Origin: Hydractinia symbiolongicarpus
Lineage: Eukaryota > Cnidaria > Hydrozoa > Anthoathecata > Hydractiniidae
Direction of reading: 5' to 3'
Length of the DNA: 64,000 nt
NCBI RefSeq assembly: GCF_029227915.1
Contig: NC_079875.1
Span: forward strand, 30,447,501-30,511,500
Under the pieces are notes generated by a model that was given only the letters and a program-made list of their open reading frames with translations, had not been told where the DNA came from and ran no database searches. The first letter of the stretch is position 1. Every line of letters begins with the position of its first letter. The position numbers and the translations under genes are program-made. Positions 34,201-46,606 of the stretch are shown one piece after another.

Positions 34201-37200
34201 ATAAATAATTTTATAAGAACATGAGACTTTTCTTTCTGGCAAATACGAATAACAAAAGAACAACTTTAGGTTGAGATCGTTGTTTCTAAAACTAAGGACA
34301 AGCTTATTTCCGTCGTAAAGTAAGAACAATACATAATGTAATTTCTCTTGACCCTCATTTACTTTCACTCAGAACCGTTTTTCTTTAATAATTGTCCCCT
34401 AGGCGCTTTTAAAAAAGAGTAGCTTGGAAAAGCATGTGGATTTTCCTGTTTTCCTTATTTAGTTTAAAATTTGTACCTAACACGAGATAAACTCGCACTT
34501 TAGAGTTTGTAACTCGCACTAGATATGATAAACTCGCAGTTTAAAATTTGTAACTCGCACGAGATATGATAAACTCACAGTTTAAAGACAATTAATTCTG
34601 ATATATATCACAACCAAATCTCGGTAGAGGTTAAGGGAAATAGCAAAGCATGGTTTTTTTTGTTATGTGGTGTCATTCGTAAAGAGTGAGCCAATGACAT
34701 AAATTTTTAGGATTTACGTACAGGGCACTTTGATTACACTCATAAGCGCAAGAAGTGCACACAAATTTTGGTACTTATTACAAAAATACCACTGGGTTTG
34801 TTTACAAAAGAGAACAGCCTCGACGTTGTTTTATGTTGTTCTTACAGGTAGCTTAGCTACCCTATATAGCTACATTAAGGATTAAACTAGCATTTATTAC
34901 TTAATACTCAGTAAAATAGGTCAAGTTTAAATATTAATTTTTTTCGCTATAGCTAGCTAGACTAAGTATGAAAGGACAAGGCTGAGCTTTTTAGCTCGGT
35001 TTAAAATCAAAACTTAAGAGGAAAATTCATCGCAGTTTTTAAAATTATATTACACATACTACAGAACACCTGCGGGAAATCTCATTGTTCATCAAGGTAC
35101 CCCATATGGGTAATATGGAAGATTTCTTCATAAAAAACCTCAGAAACCTTTTCAAGTGGATTACTTTCACATTAACAAAAATTGAAAATTTTTAAGATGA
35201 ACTTTTGCGATTTTGTCATTTATTAGTTTTCAAATTTCTCGCTGGAAATTTATAAGGTTTAAAACCCATGTCGCACAGTAACTTTTTCGTCCTTATCATA
35301 ATGTGATATACATTAGCTATGGAACAACTTTTGCAGGAAAATAAAAACACATAAATAGAAAAAGGTTGTTATAAAAATAATATAAATTAATTTCAAACCG
35401 ATTAGTCCCTGCAGCCATTTTGGTGTCAGCAGTATGAAAAACTATGCTAAAACCATAATAAGTAAAAGTCCTATTACTTCAGTAAAAATTGAAATAATGA
35501 CTTGAAACTTAGTATTATATGTTTTTAGACCAGTTTGATGAAATGAACCCAAAAAATTTTTTTGCTACTATTATAGTTCTTGAGTTCCTGAATTTAGCCA
35601 TTTTTGGGGACGCCGATAAACCTTTTTTGAAAGCATATTATTTTGACAAGCCATGTGTACAGATAACATTCAAAGTGATTCTCAGGATTTAAAATAATTC
35701 AAACAGATAAAATGTGTCCCAGGTTTATATACCTTATCCAGGACCATATACCTTATCCAGCTCTATAAATACAAAGTTGTTAGAAGTTATTTTTTTGTCC
35801 ACCTGGATCTGCAACACGTTTACTTGCACTAATCGCTCAGCTTGGTGCCACTCACAATTAATTTTTAAATATCTACAGGAACTTATTATGCAAAATGAAA
35901 AATGCTAAACAACTGTATTTGCTTTGCAGAAGTAACAATAGGCTTCATCATAAATCCTGTGAATGTTGGTTTATGAAAAATGTATTATACCTTTATGCTA
36001 TAAGCACTCCACTGGATTTGTAACACATTACACTAAGTGTCCTCCGTATGACACAGTTTACCCTTTACTAAGTCTTAACCTGGACAGAGACTTTACGTCT
36101 TCCGGCTCCAAGCGAATATTACTTCTGGCTATACTTTCCAAAATTTTGTTATTTCATAAAAGAAACCTGAAAATCTACAAATATTTATTTATGAAAAACA
36201 GGTTTCTGTTCGATAAAAGAAACCTGAACATTTGCAGAAATTTATTTATGAAATATAGGTTTCTGTTTGTCGTGACAACATATTTAACCAACATGCAATG
36301 CCTTGCACACCTAACTAGCTATATACTCAAGTCTTGACTGTTCACTGTTATGGGAGGTCCAAATTGCTAGCAAGTAGCTATCTTTATTTAAAATGACAGA
36401 ATGCCTTGAAAAATCTTTTGTATAGCTAGCCTCATAAAACTAATATATTTAGCTCTTGTACTTTATTACTTAATTATTTAATAACAAATGTGCCCCTGAA
36501 GTGCTGGCTAGGTAGCTTAAAATCACAAAATAAATATTATCCAGATGTGACCATCCCTCATCATCAGACATCAGAAAGGCGTTTCTATTCTTTACTTCTC
36601 ATTCTGGGGTACCTCAAATTCTTGTAAATCCAATGAAAAAAAATTACTAAGACTTCCTCTCCTTTCCCTTGCACGACTCATGGCATTTCTCAGCATGTCT
36701 TCAGTTCGAAGCCACGATTCCTTAGCTTCCAACTGCGTCTCGTTCACAAGTTTCAGCGCTAGCCAATGTGATGGAAAACGTCGAGGAACCCTGGGTAACT
36801 TTGAAAAAATGTGGTTCTGCCTTATGATTTTCAGATTTTTGCTGCTGATATCAGCATATTTTAGCCCTTGAGTGCCACACCTCCGTATATATAGGAGTTA
36901 ATTATCTTTAAAATTTGTAACTCGCGCTAGATATGATAAACTCGTAGTTTAAAATTTGTAACTCGCACGAGATATGATAAACTCGCACTTTAGAATTTAT
37001 AACTCGCACGAGATATGATAAACTCGTAGTTTAAAATTTGTAACTCGCACGAGATATGATAAATTCGTACTTCAAAATTTGTAACTCGCACGAGATATGA
37101 TAAACTCGTAGTTTAAAATTTATAACTCGCGCTAGATATGATAAGCTCACAGTTTAAAATTTGCAACTCGCACCGTAAATTGGCGCCTAAACAAAATCGA

Positions 37201-38035
37201 GGAAACTAAAGAAAACTAAAGCATGCAAAAAAATGTAAGCACTGAACGAATATGTCACGTGATCCCAGTCAACCGCGTAGACTCGCTGCAACTTCGTCTC
37301 CAGGGAATTTATACTAATAATGTAACAGATTATCAAACACGCACTTTAAATTTTTACACGTAGTAACTGGCAACTCGCAATGTTCTTAAATTTTTAATTT
37401 TTAGACAATTATGTAAATGTTCCTAAAACTTCCTTTTTGTAGTTAAGTTTTCTAGGGTGCCGTCTGTAGACTTCGGCCCTATTTCAGTTATTAAAAATTT
37501 ATTTCACCGGTCAGAAATGTGTTGTCATTTTTGTTCCTAATTATTACCACATAATTTGTGTTTAGAACTTGAAAAAATCATTAAAAATGGCGATGTCAAG
37601 ACATTTCAATCAATTCTTATTGATCATCCAGATATCGTTAAAATGAGAAGTGGTTATTATGAAACAACACTGTTGATTATAGCAGCACGTTACAATAAAC
37701 CATCAATAGTGAAATATTTGATCGATGCTGGTAGCGATATGTATGCTGTGAATAAAGATAAATGGAATGCATATCACTACAGTGCAAGTTGTGGTCATCG
37801 TGATGTTTTGAAACTTTTAATTAATCATGACGTAACAAACATTAACAACGTAAACAATAACAATGACACACCATTACATGTTGCATCTTTTTTCGGTCAT
37901 ACTGATTGTGTGAAGTTGTTGTTGTCTATACAACACATCGATGTCAATATACGAAACAGATGGAACGAAACTGCCTATGATGTTACTTGTAATAACACTA
38001 TCGAACGTTTATTACAAGAACATCAAAGAAATTAA
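31241..38035 (+). CDS. TRIM-like RING / B-box / coiled-coil protein, apparently with C-terminal ankyrin repeats (five exons)
   Basis: Exons: 31241-31499, about 31820-32874, 32952-33000, 33239-33291, 37566-38035. Exon 1 codes a C3HC4 RING (Cys14, Cys17, Cys29, His31, Cys34, Cys37, Cys54, Cys58), expected to act as a ubiquitin ligase. Exon 2 has a B-box1-like cysteine cluster (SLCQQSKEC..., CTTC, CKKC), a B-box2 (FCKQHDSLAKFVCIDCEN, CVYCTHRQHKNH) and a Lys/Glu-rich coiled coil. Exons 3 and 4 join in matching phases (1, 2, 1). Exon 4 ends in phase 1 with G, and 37566 opens in phase 1, giving FE|ELEKIIKNGD and then about four ankyrin repeats (TTLLIIAARYNKPSIVKYLI, NDTPLHVASFFGHTDCVKLL). The 4.3-kb last intron could hide further exons or a gene boundary. 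The exon 2 acceptor is uncertain. A TTTTTAG acceptor 25 bp before the ATG suggests a 5'UTR intron or trans-splice site. Confidence 0.72.
33407..33526. repeat. Large near-perfect hairpin, about 42-bp arms
   Basis: Arms 33407-33451 and 33481-33526 are inverted copies (GAACATTTAAAATTTACAAT... against ...ATTGTAAATTTTAAATGTTC, with AAGCTT at the inner edge) and a loop of about 29 bp. It lies in the last long intron of the TRIM-like gene, 115 bp past exon 4. Near perfection implies a recent foldback element or a maintained hairpin. Confidence 0.9.
34461..34586. repeat. 41-bp tandem repeat, first cluster (about 3 copies)
   Basis: Units of TAACTCGCACGAGATATGAT followed by AAACTCGCAGTTTAAAATTTG. The same unit recurs in the cluster at 36910-37172, in the same intron. 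Confidence 0.85.
36151..36264. repeat. 57-bp tandem duplication containing an AGAAACCTG / CAGGTTTCT hairpin
   Basis: AGAAACCTGA begins at 36161 and again at 36218; each is followed by TTTATTTATGAAA and then by CAGGTTTCT or TAGGTTTCT (36199, 36256), so each unit is an inverted repeat of 9 bp around a 29-bp loop. Confidence 0.75.
36910..37172. repeat. 41-bp tandem repeat, second cluster (about 6 copies)
   Basis: TAACTCGC starts at 36918, 36959 and 37000 and so on, at 41-bp spacing, with CGAG/CTAG and GTAG/CACTT variants between copies. It ends where AACTCGCACCGTAAATTGG diverges. Confidence 0.9.
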
Positions 38036-38448
38036 GAACATTTTCAGACAATTATATTTTTTAACTTACGTAAGCAAATTATTAAAAGCATATATCGTCT
38101 TTTTTATTAGAACTATAGATTATAGTAGAATAGGTTTCTTATTTATTTCATAAATTTACGTTCACAAATTTCAAAACATGACTTCCTAAGAAGATAATGG
38201 TATAATATATCAAATACAAAAAATTTAGCTGGGATGTGTCATCTTTACTAACAGTGAGTAAGACACCTCACTAGTTTGACAAACAGGACGATTTGCTGTT
38301 TGTTTCAGAATTAAGCCGAGAAAAACGTTTCAAACAGAATTTGTTTTAAGAAACACCACTGGCTCTTTCTGGACTTATCATCAAAGTCTTTTTCTTTAAT
38401 CAAGAGCGTAAAAACCCCCAAACAAGTTTTCTTCACATGTATACATCG
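38036..38448. other. 3' flank of the TRIM/ankyrin gene
   Basis: No gene seen. No canonical AATAAA close to the stop; ATTAAA-like ATTATTAAAAGC occurs about 50 bp downstream. Confidence 0.35.
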
Positions 38449-38790
38449 CAAATATATCACACTAGTCACTTTGCATTACCTCGTTTATCAATTCCACGGA
38501 TAAAATATATAGAACCTGGGACGAGGTTGTCGTCCCTAAATGACAATTATCTTGTATCAACACGAAGAATCGCAATCGATATATGAGACACCCGTCAATT
38601 TTAAATTCCTCATCTATTAATTTTACGGCTAAAATATATAGAACCTGAGACGAGGTTGTCGTCCCTAAATGACATCTAAATTATCTTGTATCAATACGAG
38701 AAATCGCAAATATATAACACTCGTCTCTAAATGCCTCGTTTATCAATTCCACGCCTAAGATATAAGAACCTAAGACGTTGTTGACCCTAA
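38449..38790. repeat. Satellite cluster B, about three monomers
   Basis: Three diverged copies of the ~122-bp monomer (ACGAGGTTGTCGTCCCTAAA, AATTATCTTGTATCAA, TGCCTCGTTTATCAATTC). It is separated from the main array by about 1.1 kb of unrelated sequence with no gene (38791-39587), the SINE-like insert and 130 bp of flank. Confidence 0.9.
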
Positions 38791-39586
38791 AGTGCAACAA
38801 GAATCCCTGCTGCTTTAAGATTTCCGCCATTAGCCCGAGAAATTTAAAATAGACCTTGAAAACGGAGAATTATGGGATAAACAAATCACGATTCTCAATT
38901 ATTTTTTAAACTAACCTGCAATGGTAAAATACAACTCAATTAATAAAAAATAAAAATTTTACACAGCTATATGAAGTATTGTAAAATAACAGTTAAAACT
39001 TTAAATGGATATTTTTAAAAGTGATTAGAAAAATTTTGGAAATTCCAGAATACAAAAATCTTGCTATGTAAAAACTTGACGATTCGAATATAATAACTTC
39101 TGAACGAGCTCAATTTGAATGATGAAGTAGTTCATTGTTAATTAGTTCAGCAATAAATACATACATATTAGCATTTCAGTATTTAAGCCCTTTAAAATTT
39201 ACCCTCTTGTTAAAAATTTTTTTGAAACGCTGGTAGTGCATGGTTTGATAACAGCTGACCTAAAAAAGAAAGTACGTTTTAAAAATAAGACACACGATTA
39301 CAATTTTACCATAAACTGCATTAAAACCAGGTTGTTTAAATATTGTCTCTTTTTTAACCTCTCTTTGCCTCTTTGATTTAAAAAGGGAATTTAATACAAA
39401 GATACAAATCCATGCAATGTGATGCACAGGTATATTTCGTGAGATTTTTAAAAATCAAGTCATTTCTAAGAAATCTTAGAAAAATATTTTGTGATACTTT
39501 GGGTTGATCTCAAGAAAGATTTTCAAGCAAATTAAGCACAAGGAGAACTGATAATTAACCAGTAACAGAATATTTAGCCGTTTTTA

Positions 39587-39770
39587 ATGGCGCCATAGCT
39601 TGGTGGTTATAACTCTGGCACTTTGTGCGGGAGAACAGGGTTCGATTCCCCTTGGCGGCAATTCAATATTGGTAAGTGAATGCTACCATAGCCCTGGACT
39701 AGGACTCCCTATCTAAGCTATGACCTTTGCTGGAAATAATAGACAGGATTTGTAAGACTAGCCATTTAAA
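39587..39770 (+). mobile_element. tRNA-derived SINE-like element
   Basis: The head has a tRNA-like layout: A-box-like TAGCTTGGTGGTTATAA, an anticodon-region CTCTGGCACTTTGTGC, and a B-box GGTTCGATTCC at about 39638, with 5' TGGCGCC and 3' GGCGGCA pairing six of seven. The anticodon and T arms do not fold as a clean tRNA, so a functional tRNA is unlikely. A tail of about 100 bp follows (GGACTAGGACTCCCTATCTA, CTTTGCTGGAAATAATAGAC), as in a SINE body. Confidence 0.6.
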
Positions 39771-41733
39771 ATATACAGACATTCTATTTATCAAGGCAGA
39801 ATAATTATATATACGGTGCGTACAGTATAATTAGCCGCTTTGGACAAAAACTTAACAATAATCTCCCATCATTAAGATATTCCGGCCCGCATAGCAGCTA
39901 CGGAAGTCAATTACCTGTATCAATACGGAAAATCGCAAATATATAACAGCCGTCACTTTGAAATACCTCGTTCATCAATTTTACAACTAAAGTATATAAA
40001 GAATCTGAGACGAGGTTGTCGCCCTAAATGACAAATATCTTATATCAATACGAAAACTCCCCAATATATACCACTCGTCTCTTTTAAATGCCTCGTTTAT
40101 CAATTATACGGCTGAAATATATAGAACCTGAGATGTTGTTAATCCTAATGTACAATTTTATGTATTAATACGAAAAATCGCAAATACATGACACTCGTCA
40201 CTTCGAAATGCCTCGTTTATCAATTTTACAACTAAATTATATAGAAACTGAGACGTTGTTGACTCTAAGGTACAATTATCTTGTATCAATACAAAAAATA
40301 GCAAATACATGACACTTGTCACTTTAAAATGCCTCGTTTATCAATTTTACAACTATAGTATTGGGAACCTGAGACGAGATTGTCGTCCCTAAATGAAAAT
40401 AATCTTGTATCAATACGAAAAATGGCAAGTATATCAGACATTTGCGTCTTTTAAATGCCTCGTTTATTAATTTTACTGCTAAAATATATAGAAACTGAGA
40501 CTTGTTGACCCTAAAGTACAATTATCTTGTATCAAAAAATCGCGAATATATACCACTCGTCTCTTTGAGATGCCTCGTTTATCAATTTTACGAATAAATA
40601 TATAGAACCTAAGACGTTGTTGACCCCAAATGACAATTATCTTGTATCAATACGAAAAATCGCAAATACATGTCTCTTTGAAATGCCGCCTTAAGCAATT
40701 TTACAACTAAAATATACAGAACCTGAGACGAGGTTGTCGACCTTAAATGACAATTATCTTGTATCAAGAGGAAGAATCGCAAATATATGAGACATTTGTC
40801 TCTTTTAAATGCCTCGTTTATCAATTATACGGCTAAAATTCAAAGAACCTGAGACGAGGTTGTCGTCCCTAAATGACAATTATCTTGTATCAATACGAAA
40901 AATAGCAAATACATGGCACTGGTCACTTTGAAATGCCTCGTTTATCAACTTTACGGCTAAAATACATAAAAACTGGGACGAGGTTGTCGACCCTAAATTA
41001 CAATTATCTTGTATCAATACGAAAAGTCGCAAGTACATGTCACTTTGAAATGCCTCGTTTATCAATTTTACGAATAAATATATAGAACCTGAGACGTTGT
41101 TGACCCCAAATGACAATTATCTTGTATCAATACGAAAAATCGCAAATACATGTCTCTTTGAAATGCCTCCTTACGCAATTTTACAACTAAAATATACAGA
41201 ACCTGAGACGAGGTTGTCGACCTTAAATGACAATTATCTTGTATCAAGAGGAAGAATCGCGAATATATGAGACATTTGTCTCTTTTAAATGCCTCGTTTA
41301 TCAATTATACGGCTAAAATACAAAGAACCTCAGACGAGGTTGTCGACCCTAAGTGACAATTATCTTGTATCATTACGAAAAATCGCGAATATATACCACT
41401 CGTCTCTTTGAAATGCCTCGTTTGTCAACTTTACATCTAAAATATATAAAAACTGAGACGAGGTTGTCGACCTTAAATGACAATTATCTTGTATCAAGAG
41501 GAAGAATCGCAAATATATGACACATTTGTCTCTTTTAAATGCCTCGTTTACTAATTTTACGACTAAAATATATAGAACCTGAGATGAGGTTGTCGACTCT
41601 AAATGACAATTATCTTGTACGAACACCAAAAATAGCAAATACATGACACTCGTCACTTTAAAATGCCTCGTTTATCAATTTTACAACTAAAATATATTGA
41701 ACCTGAGACGAGATTTTCGTCCCTAAATGACAA

Positions 41734-44700
41734 TTATCTTGTATCAACATGAAAAATCGCAAATACATGACACTCGTCACTATTAAATGCCTCGTTTATC
41801 AACTTTACGGCTAAAATACATAAAAACTGGGACGAGGTTGTCGACCCTAAATGACAATTATCTTGTATCAATACGAAAAGTCGCAAATACATGTCACTTT
41901 GAAATGCCTCGTTTATCAATTTTACGAATAAATATATAGAACCTGAGACGTTGTTGACCACAAATGACAATTATCTTGTATCAATACGAAAAATCGCAAA
42001 TACATGTCTCTTTGAAATGCCTCCTTACGCAATTTTACAACTAAAATATACAGAACCTGAGACGAGGTTGTCGACCTTAAATGACAATTATCTTGTATCA
42101 AGAGGAAGAATCGCAAATACATGACACTCATCACTTTGAAATACCTTGTTTATCAATTTTACGGCTAAAATATATAGAAACTGGGACGAGCTTGTCATCC
42201 CTAAGGTGCCATTATCTTGTATCAATACGAAAAATAGCAAATACATGTCTCTTTGAAATGCCTCCTTACGCAATTTTACAACTAAAATATACAGAACCTG
42301 AGACGAGGTTGTCGACCTTAAATGGCAATTATCTTGTATCAAGAGGAAGAATCGCAAATATATGAGACATTTGTCTCTTTTAAATGCCTCGTTTATCAAT
42401 TATACGGCTAAAATACAAAGAACCTGAGACGAGGTTCTCGACCCTAAGTGACAATTATCCTGTATCAATACGAAAAATAGCAAATACATGGCACTGGTCA
42501 CTTTAAAATGCCTCGTTTATTAATTTTACGGTTAAAATATATAAAAACTGAGACGAGGTTGTCGACCTTAAATGACAATTATCTTGTATCAAGAGGAAGA
42601 ATCGCAAATATATGACACATTTGTCTCTTTTAAATGCCTCGTTTACTAATTTTACGACTAAAATATATAGAACCTGAGATGAGGTTGTCGACTCTAAATG
42701 ACAATTATCTTGTACGAACACCAAAAATAGCAAATACATGGCACTCGTCACTTTGAAATGCCTCGTTTATTAATTTTACGGTTAAAATATATAAAAACTG
42801 AGACGAGGTTGTCGACCTTAAATGACAATTATCTTGTATCAAGAGGAAGAATCGCAAATATATGACACATTTGTCTCTTTTAAATGCCTCGTTTACTAAT
42901 TTTACGACTAAAATATATAGAACCTGAGATGAGGTTGTCGACTCTAAATGACAATTATCTTGTACGAACACCAAAAATAGCAAATACATGACACTCGTCA
43001 CTTTAAAATGCCTCGTTTATCAATTTTACAATTAAATATATTGAACCTGAGACGAGATTTTCGTCCCTAAATGACAATTATCTTGTATCAACATGAAAAA
43101 TCGCAAATACATGACACTCGTCACTATTAAATGCCTCGTTTATCAACTTTACGGCTAAAATACATAAAAACTGGGACGAGGTTGTCGACCCTAAATGACA
43201 ATTATCTTGTATCAATACGAAAAGTCGCAAATACATGTCACTTTGAAATGCCTCGTTTATCAATTTTACGAATAAATATATAGAACCTGAGACGTTGTTG
43301 ACCACAAATGACAATTATCTTGTATCAATACGAAAAATCGCAAATACATGTCTCTTTGAAATGCCTCCTTACGCAATTTTACAACTAAAATATACAGAAC
43401 CTGAGACGAGGTTGTCGACCTTAAATGACAATTATCTTGTATCAAGAGGAAGAATCGCAAATACATGACACTCATCACTTTGAAATACCTTGTTTATCAA
43501 TTTTACGGCTAAAATATATAGAAACTGGGACGAGCTTGTCATCCCTAAGGTGCCATTATCTTGTATCAATACGAAAAATAGCAAATACATGTCTCTTTGA
43601 AATGCCTCCTTACGCAATTTTACAACTAAAATATACAGAACCTGAGACGAGGTTGTCGACCTTAAATGGCAATTATCTTGTATCAAGAGGAAGAATCGCA
43701 AATATATGAGACATTTGTCTCTTTTAAATGCCTCGTTTATCAATTATACGGCTAAAATACAAAGAACCTGAGACGAGGTTCTCGACCCTAAGTGACAATT
43801 ATCCTGTATCAATACGAAAAATAGCAAATACATGGCACTGGTCACTTTGAAATGCCTCGTTTATTAATTTTACGGTTAAAATATATAAAAACTGAGACAA
43901 GGTTGTCGACCTTAAATGACAATTATCTTGTATCAAGAGGAAGAATCGCAAATATATGACACATTTGTCTCTTTTAAATGCCTCGTTTACTAATTTTACG
44001 ACTAAAATATATAGAACCTGAGATGAGGTTGTCGACTCTAAATGACAATTATCTTGTACGAACACCAAAAATAGCAAATACATGGCACTCGTCACTTTGA
44101 AATGCCTCGTTTATTAATTTTACGGTTAAAATATATAAAAACTGAGACGAGGTTGTCGACCTTAAATGACAATTATCTTGTATCAAGAGGAAGAATCGCA
44201 AATATATGACACATTTGTCTCTTTTAAATGCCTCGTTTACTAATTTTACGACTAAAATATATAGAACCTGAGATGAGGTTGTCGACTCTAAATGACAATT
44301 ATCTTGTACGAACACCAAAAATAGCAAATACATGACACTCGTCACTTTAAAATGCCTCGTTTATCAATTTTACAATTAAATATATTGAACCTGAGACGAG
44401 ATTTTCGTCCCTAAATGACAATTATCTTGTATCAACATGAAAAATCGCAAATACATGACACTCGTCACTATTAAATGCCTCGTTTATCAACTTTACGGCT
44501 AAAATACATAAAAACTGGGACGAGGTTGTCGACCCTAAATGACAATTATCTTGTATCAATACGAAAAGTCGCAAATACATGTCACTTTGAAATGCCTCGT
44601 TTATCAATTTTACGAATAAATATATAGAACCTGAGACGTTGTTGACCACAAATGACAATTATCTTGTATCAATACGAAAAATCGCAAATACATGTCTCTT

Positions 44701-45760
44701 TGAAATGCCTCCTTACGCAATTTTACAACTAAAATATACAGAACCTGAGACGAGGTTGTCGACCTTAAATGACAATTATCTTGTATCAAGAGGAAGAATC
44801 GCAAATACATGACACTCATCACTTTGAAATACCTTGTTTATCAATTTTACGGCTAAAATATATAGAAACTGGGACGAGCTTGTCATCCCTAAGGTGCCAT
44901 TATCTTGTATCAATACGAAAAATAGCAAATACATGTCTCTTTGAAATGCCTCCTTACGCAATTTTACAACTAAAATATACAGAACCTGAGACGAGGTTGT
45001 CGACCTTAAATGACAATTATCTTGTATCAAGAGGAAGAATCGCAAATATATGAGACATTTGTCTCTTTTAAATGCCTCGTTTATCAGTTATACGGCTAAA
45101 ATACAAAGAACCTGAGACGAGGTTGTCGACCCTAAGGTGCCATTATCTTGTATCAATACGAAAAATAGCAAATACATGTCTCTTTGAAATGCCTCCTTAC
45201 GCAATTTTACAACTAAAATATACAGAACCTGAGACGAGGTTGTCGACCTTAAATGGCAATTATCTTGTATCAAGAGGAAGAATCGCAAATATATGAGACA
45301 TTTGTCTCTTTTAAATGCCTCGTTTATCAATTATACGGCTAAAATACAAAGAACCTGAGACGAGGTTCTCGACCCTAAGTGACAATTATCCTGTATCAAT
45401 ACGAAAAATAGCAAATACATGGCACTGGTCTCTTTGAAATGCCTCGTTTGTCAACTTTACATCTAAAATATATAAAAACTGAGACGAGGTTGTCGACCTT
45501 AAATGACAATTATCTTGTATCAAGAGGAAGAATCGCAAATATATGCCACATTTGTCTCTTTTAAATGCCTCGTTTACTAATTTTACGACTAAAATATATA
45601 GAACCTGAGATGAGGTTGTTGACTCTAAATGACAATTATCTTGTACGAACACCAAAAATAGCAAATACATGACACTCGTCACTTTAAAATGCCTCGTTTA
45701 TCAATTTTACAACTAAAATATATTGAACCTGAGACGAGATTTTCGTCCCTAAATGACAAT
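41734..45760. repeat. Higher-order repeat block: three copies of a 1,344-bp unit
   Basis: The same monomer variants recur at exactly 1,344-bp spacing (41734, 43078, 44422; likewise 42081, 43425, 44769, and 42705, 44049). The unit is about 11 monomers, and copies are almost identical, pointing to recent unequal exchange. Confidence 0.9.
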
Positions 45761-46606
45761 TATCTTGTATCAACATGAAAAATCGCAAATACATGACACT
45801 CGTCACTATTAAATGCCTCGTTTATCAACTTTACGGCTAAAATACATAAAAACTGGGACGAGGTTGTCGACCCTAAATGACAATTATCTTGTATCAATAC
45901 GAAAAGTCGCAAATACATGTCACTTTGAAATGCCTCGTTTATCAATTTTACGAATAAATATATAGAACCTGAGACGTTGTTGACCCCAAATGACAATTAT
46001 CTTGTATCAATACGAAAAATCGCAAATACATGTCTCTTTGAAATGCCTCCTTACGCAATTTTACAACTAAAATATACAGAACCTGAGACGAGGTTGTCGA
46101 CCTTAAATGACAATTATCTTGTATCAAGAGGAAGAATCGCAAATATATGAGACATTTGTCTCTTTTTAATGCCTCGTTTATCAATTATACGGCTAAAATA
46201 CAAAGAACCTGAGACGAGGTTGTCGACCCTAAATGACAATTATCTTGTATCAATACGAAAAATAGCAAATACATGACACTCATCACTTTGAAATACCTTG
46301 TTTATCAATTTTACGGCTAAAATATATAGAAACTGGGACGAGCTTGTCATCCCTAAGGTGCCATTATCTTGTATCAATACGAAAAATAGCAAATACATGT
46401 CTCTTTGAAATGCCTCCTTACGCAATTTTACAACTAAAATATACAGAACCTGAGACGAGGTTGTCGACCTTAAATGGCAATTATCTTGTATCAAGAGGAA
46501 GAATCGCAAATATATGAGACATTTGTCTCTTTTAAATGCCTCGTTTATCAATTATACGGCTAAAATACAAAGAACCTGAGACGAGGTTCTCGACCCTAAG
46601 TGACAA

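Larger units (their letters stand above)
33527..37565. other. Rest of the long last intron of the TRIM-like gene
   Basis: No exon with good splice sites and composition was found apart from the repeats listed separately. Short open frames here are isolated and AT-driven. If the front and ankyrin parts belong to one gene, this is a single 4.3-kb intron. Confidence 0.45.

Noticed and set aside
39587-39660. Functional tRNA gene
   Set aside because: B-box is good, but the anticodon stem-loop does not form a 5-bp stem with a 7-nt loop, the T stem is mismatched and the acceptor has a G-G pair; a SINE head fits better.
42081-45296. Plus-strand frames of about 74-94 codons in the satellite
   Set aside because: Same repeat-driven cause as the minus-strand frames; they recur at the 1,344-bp period.
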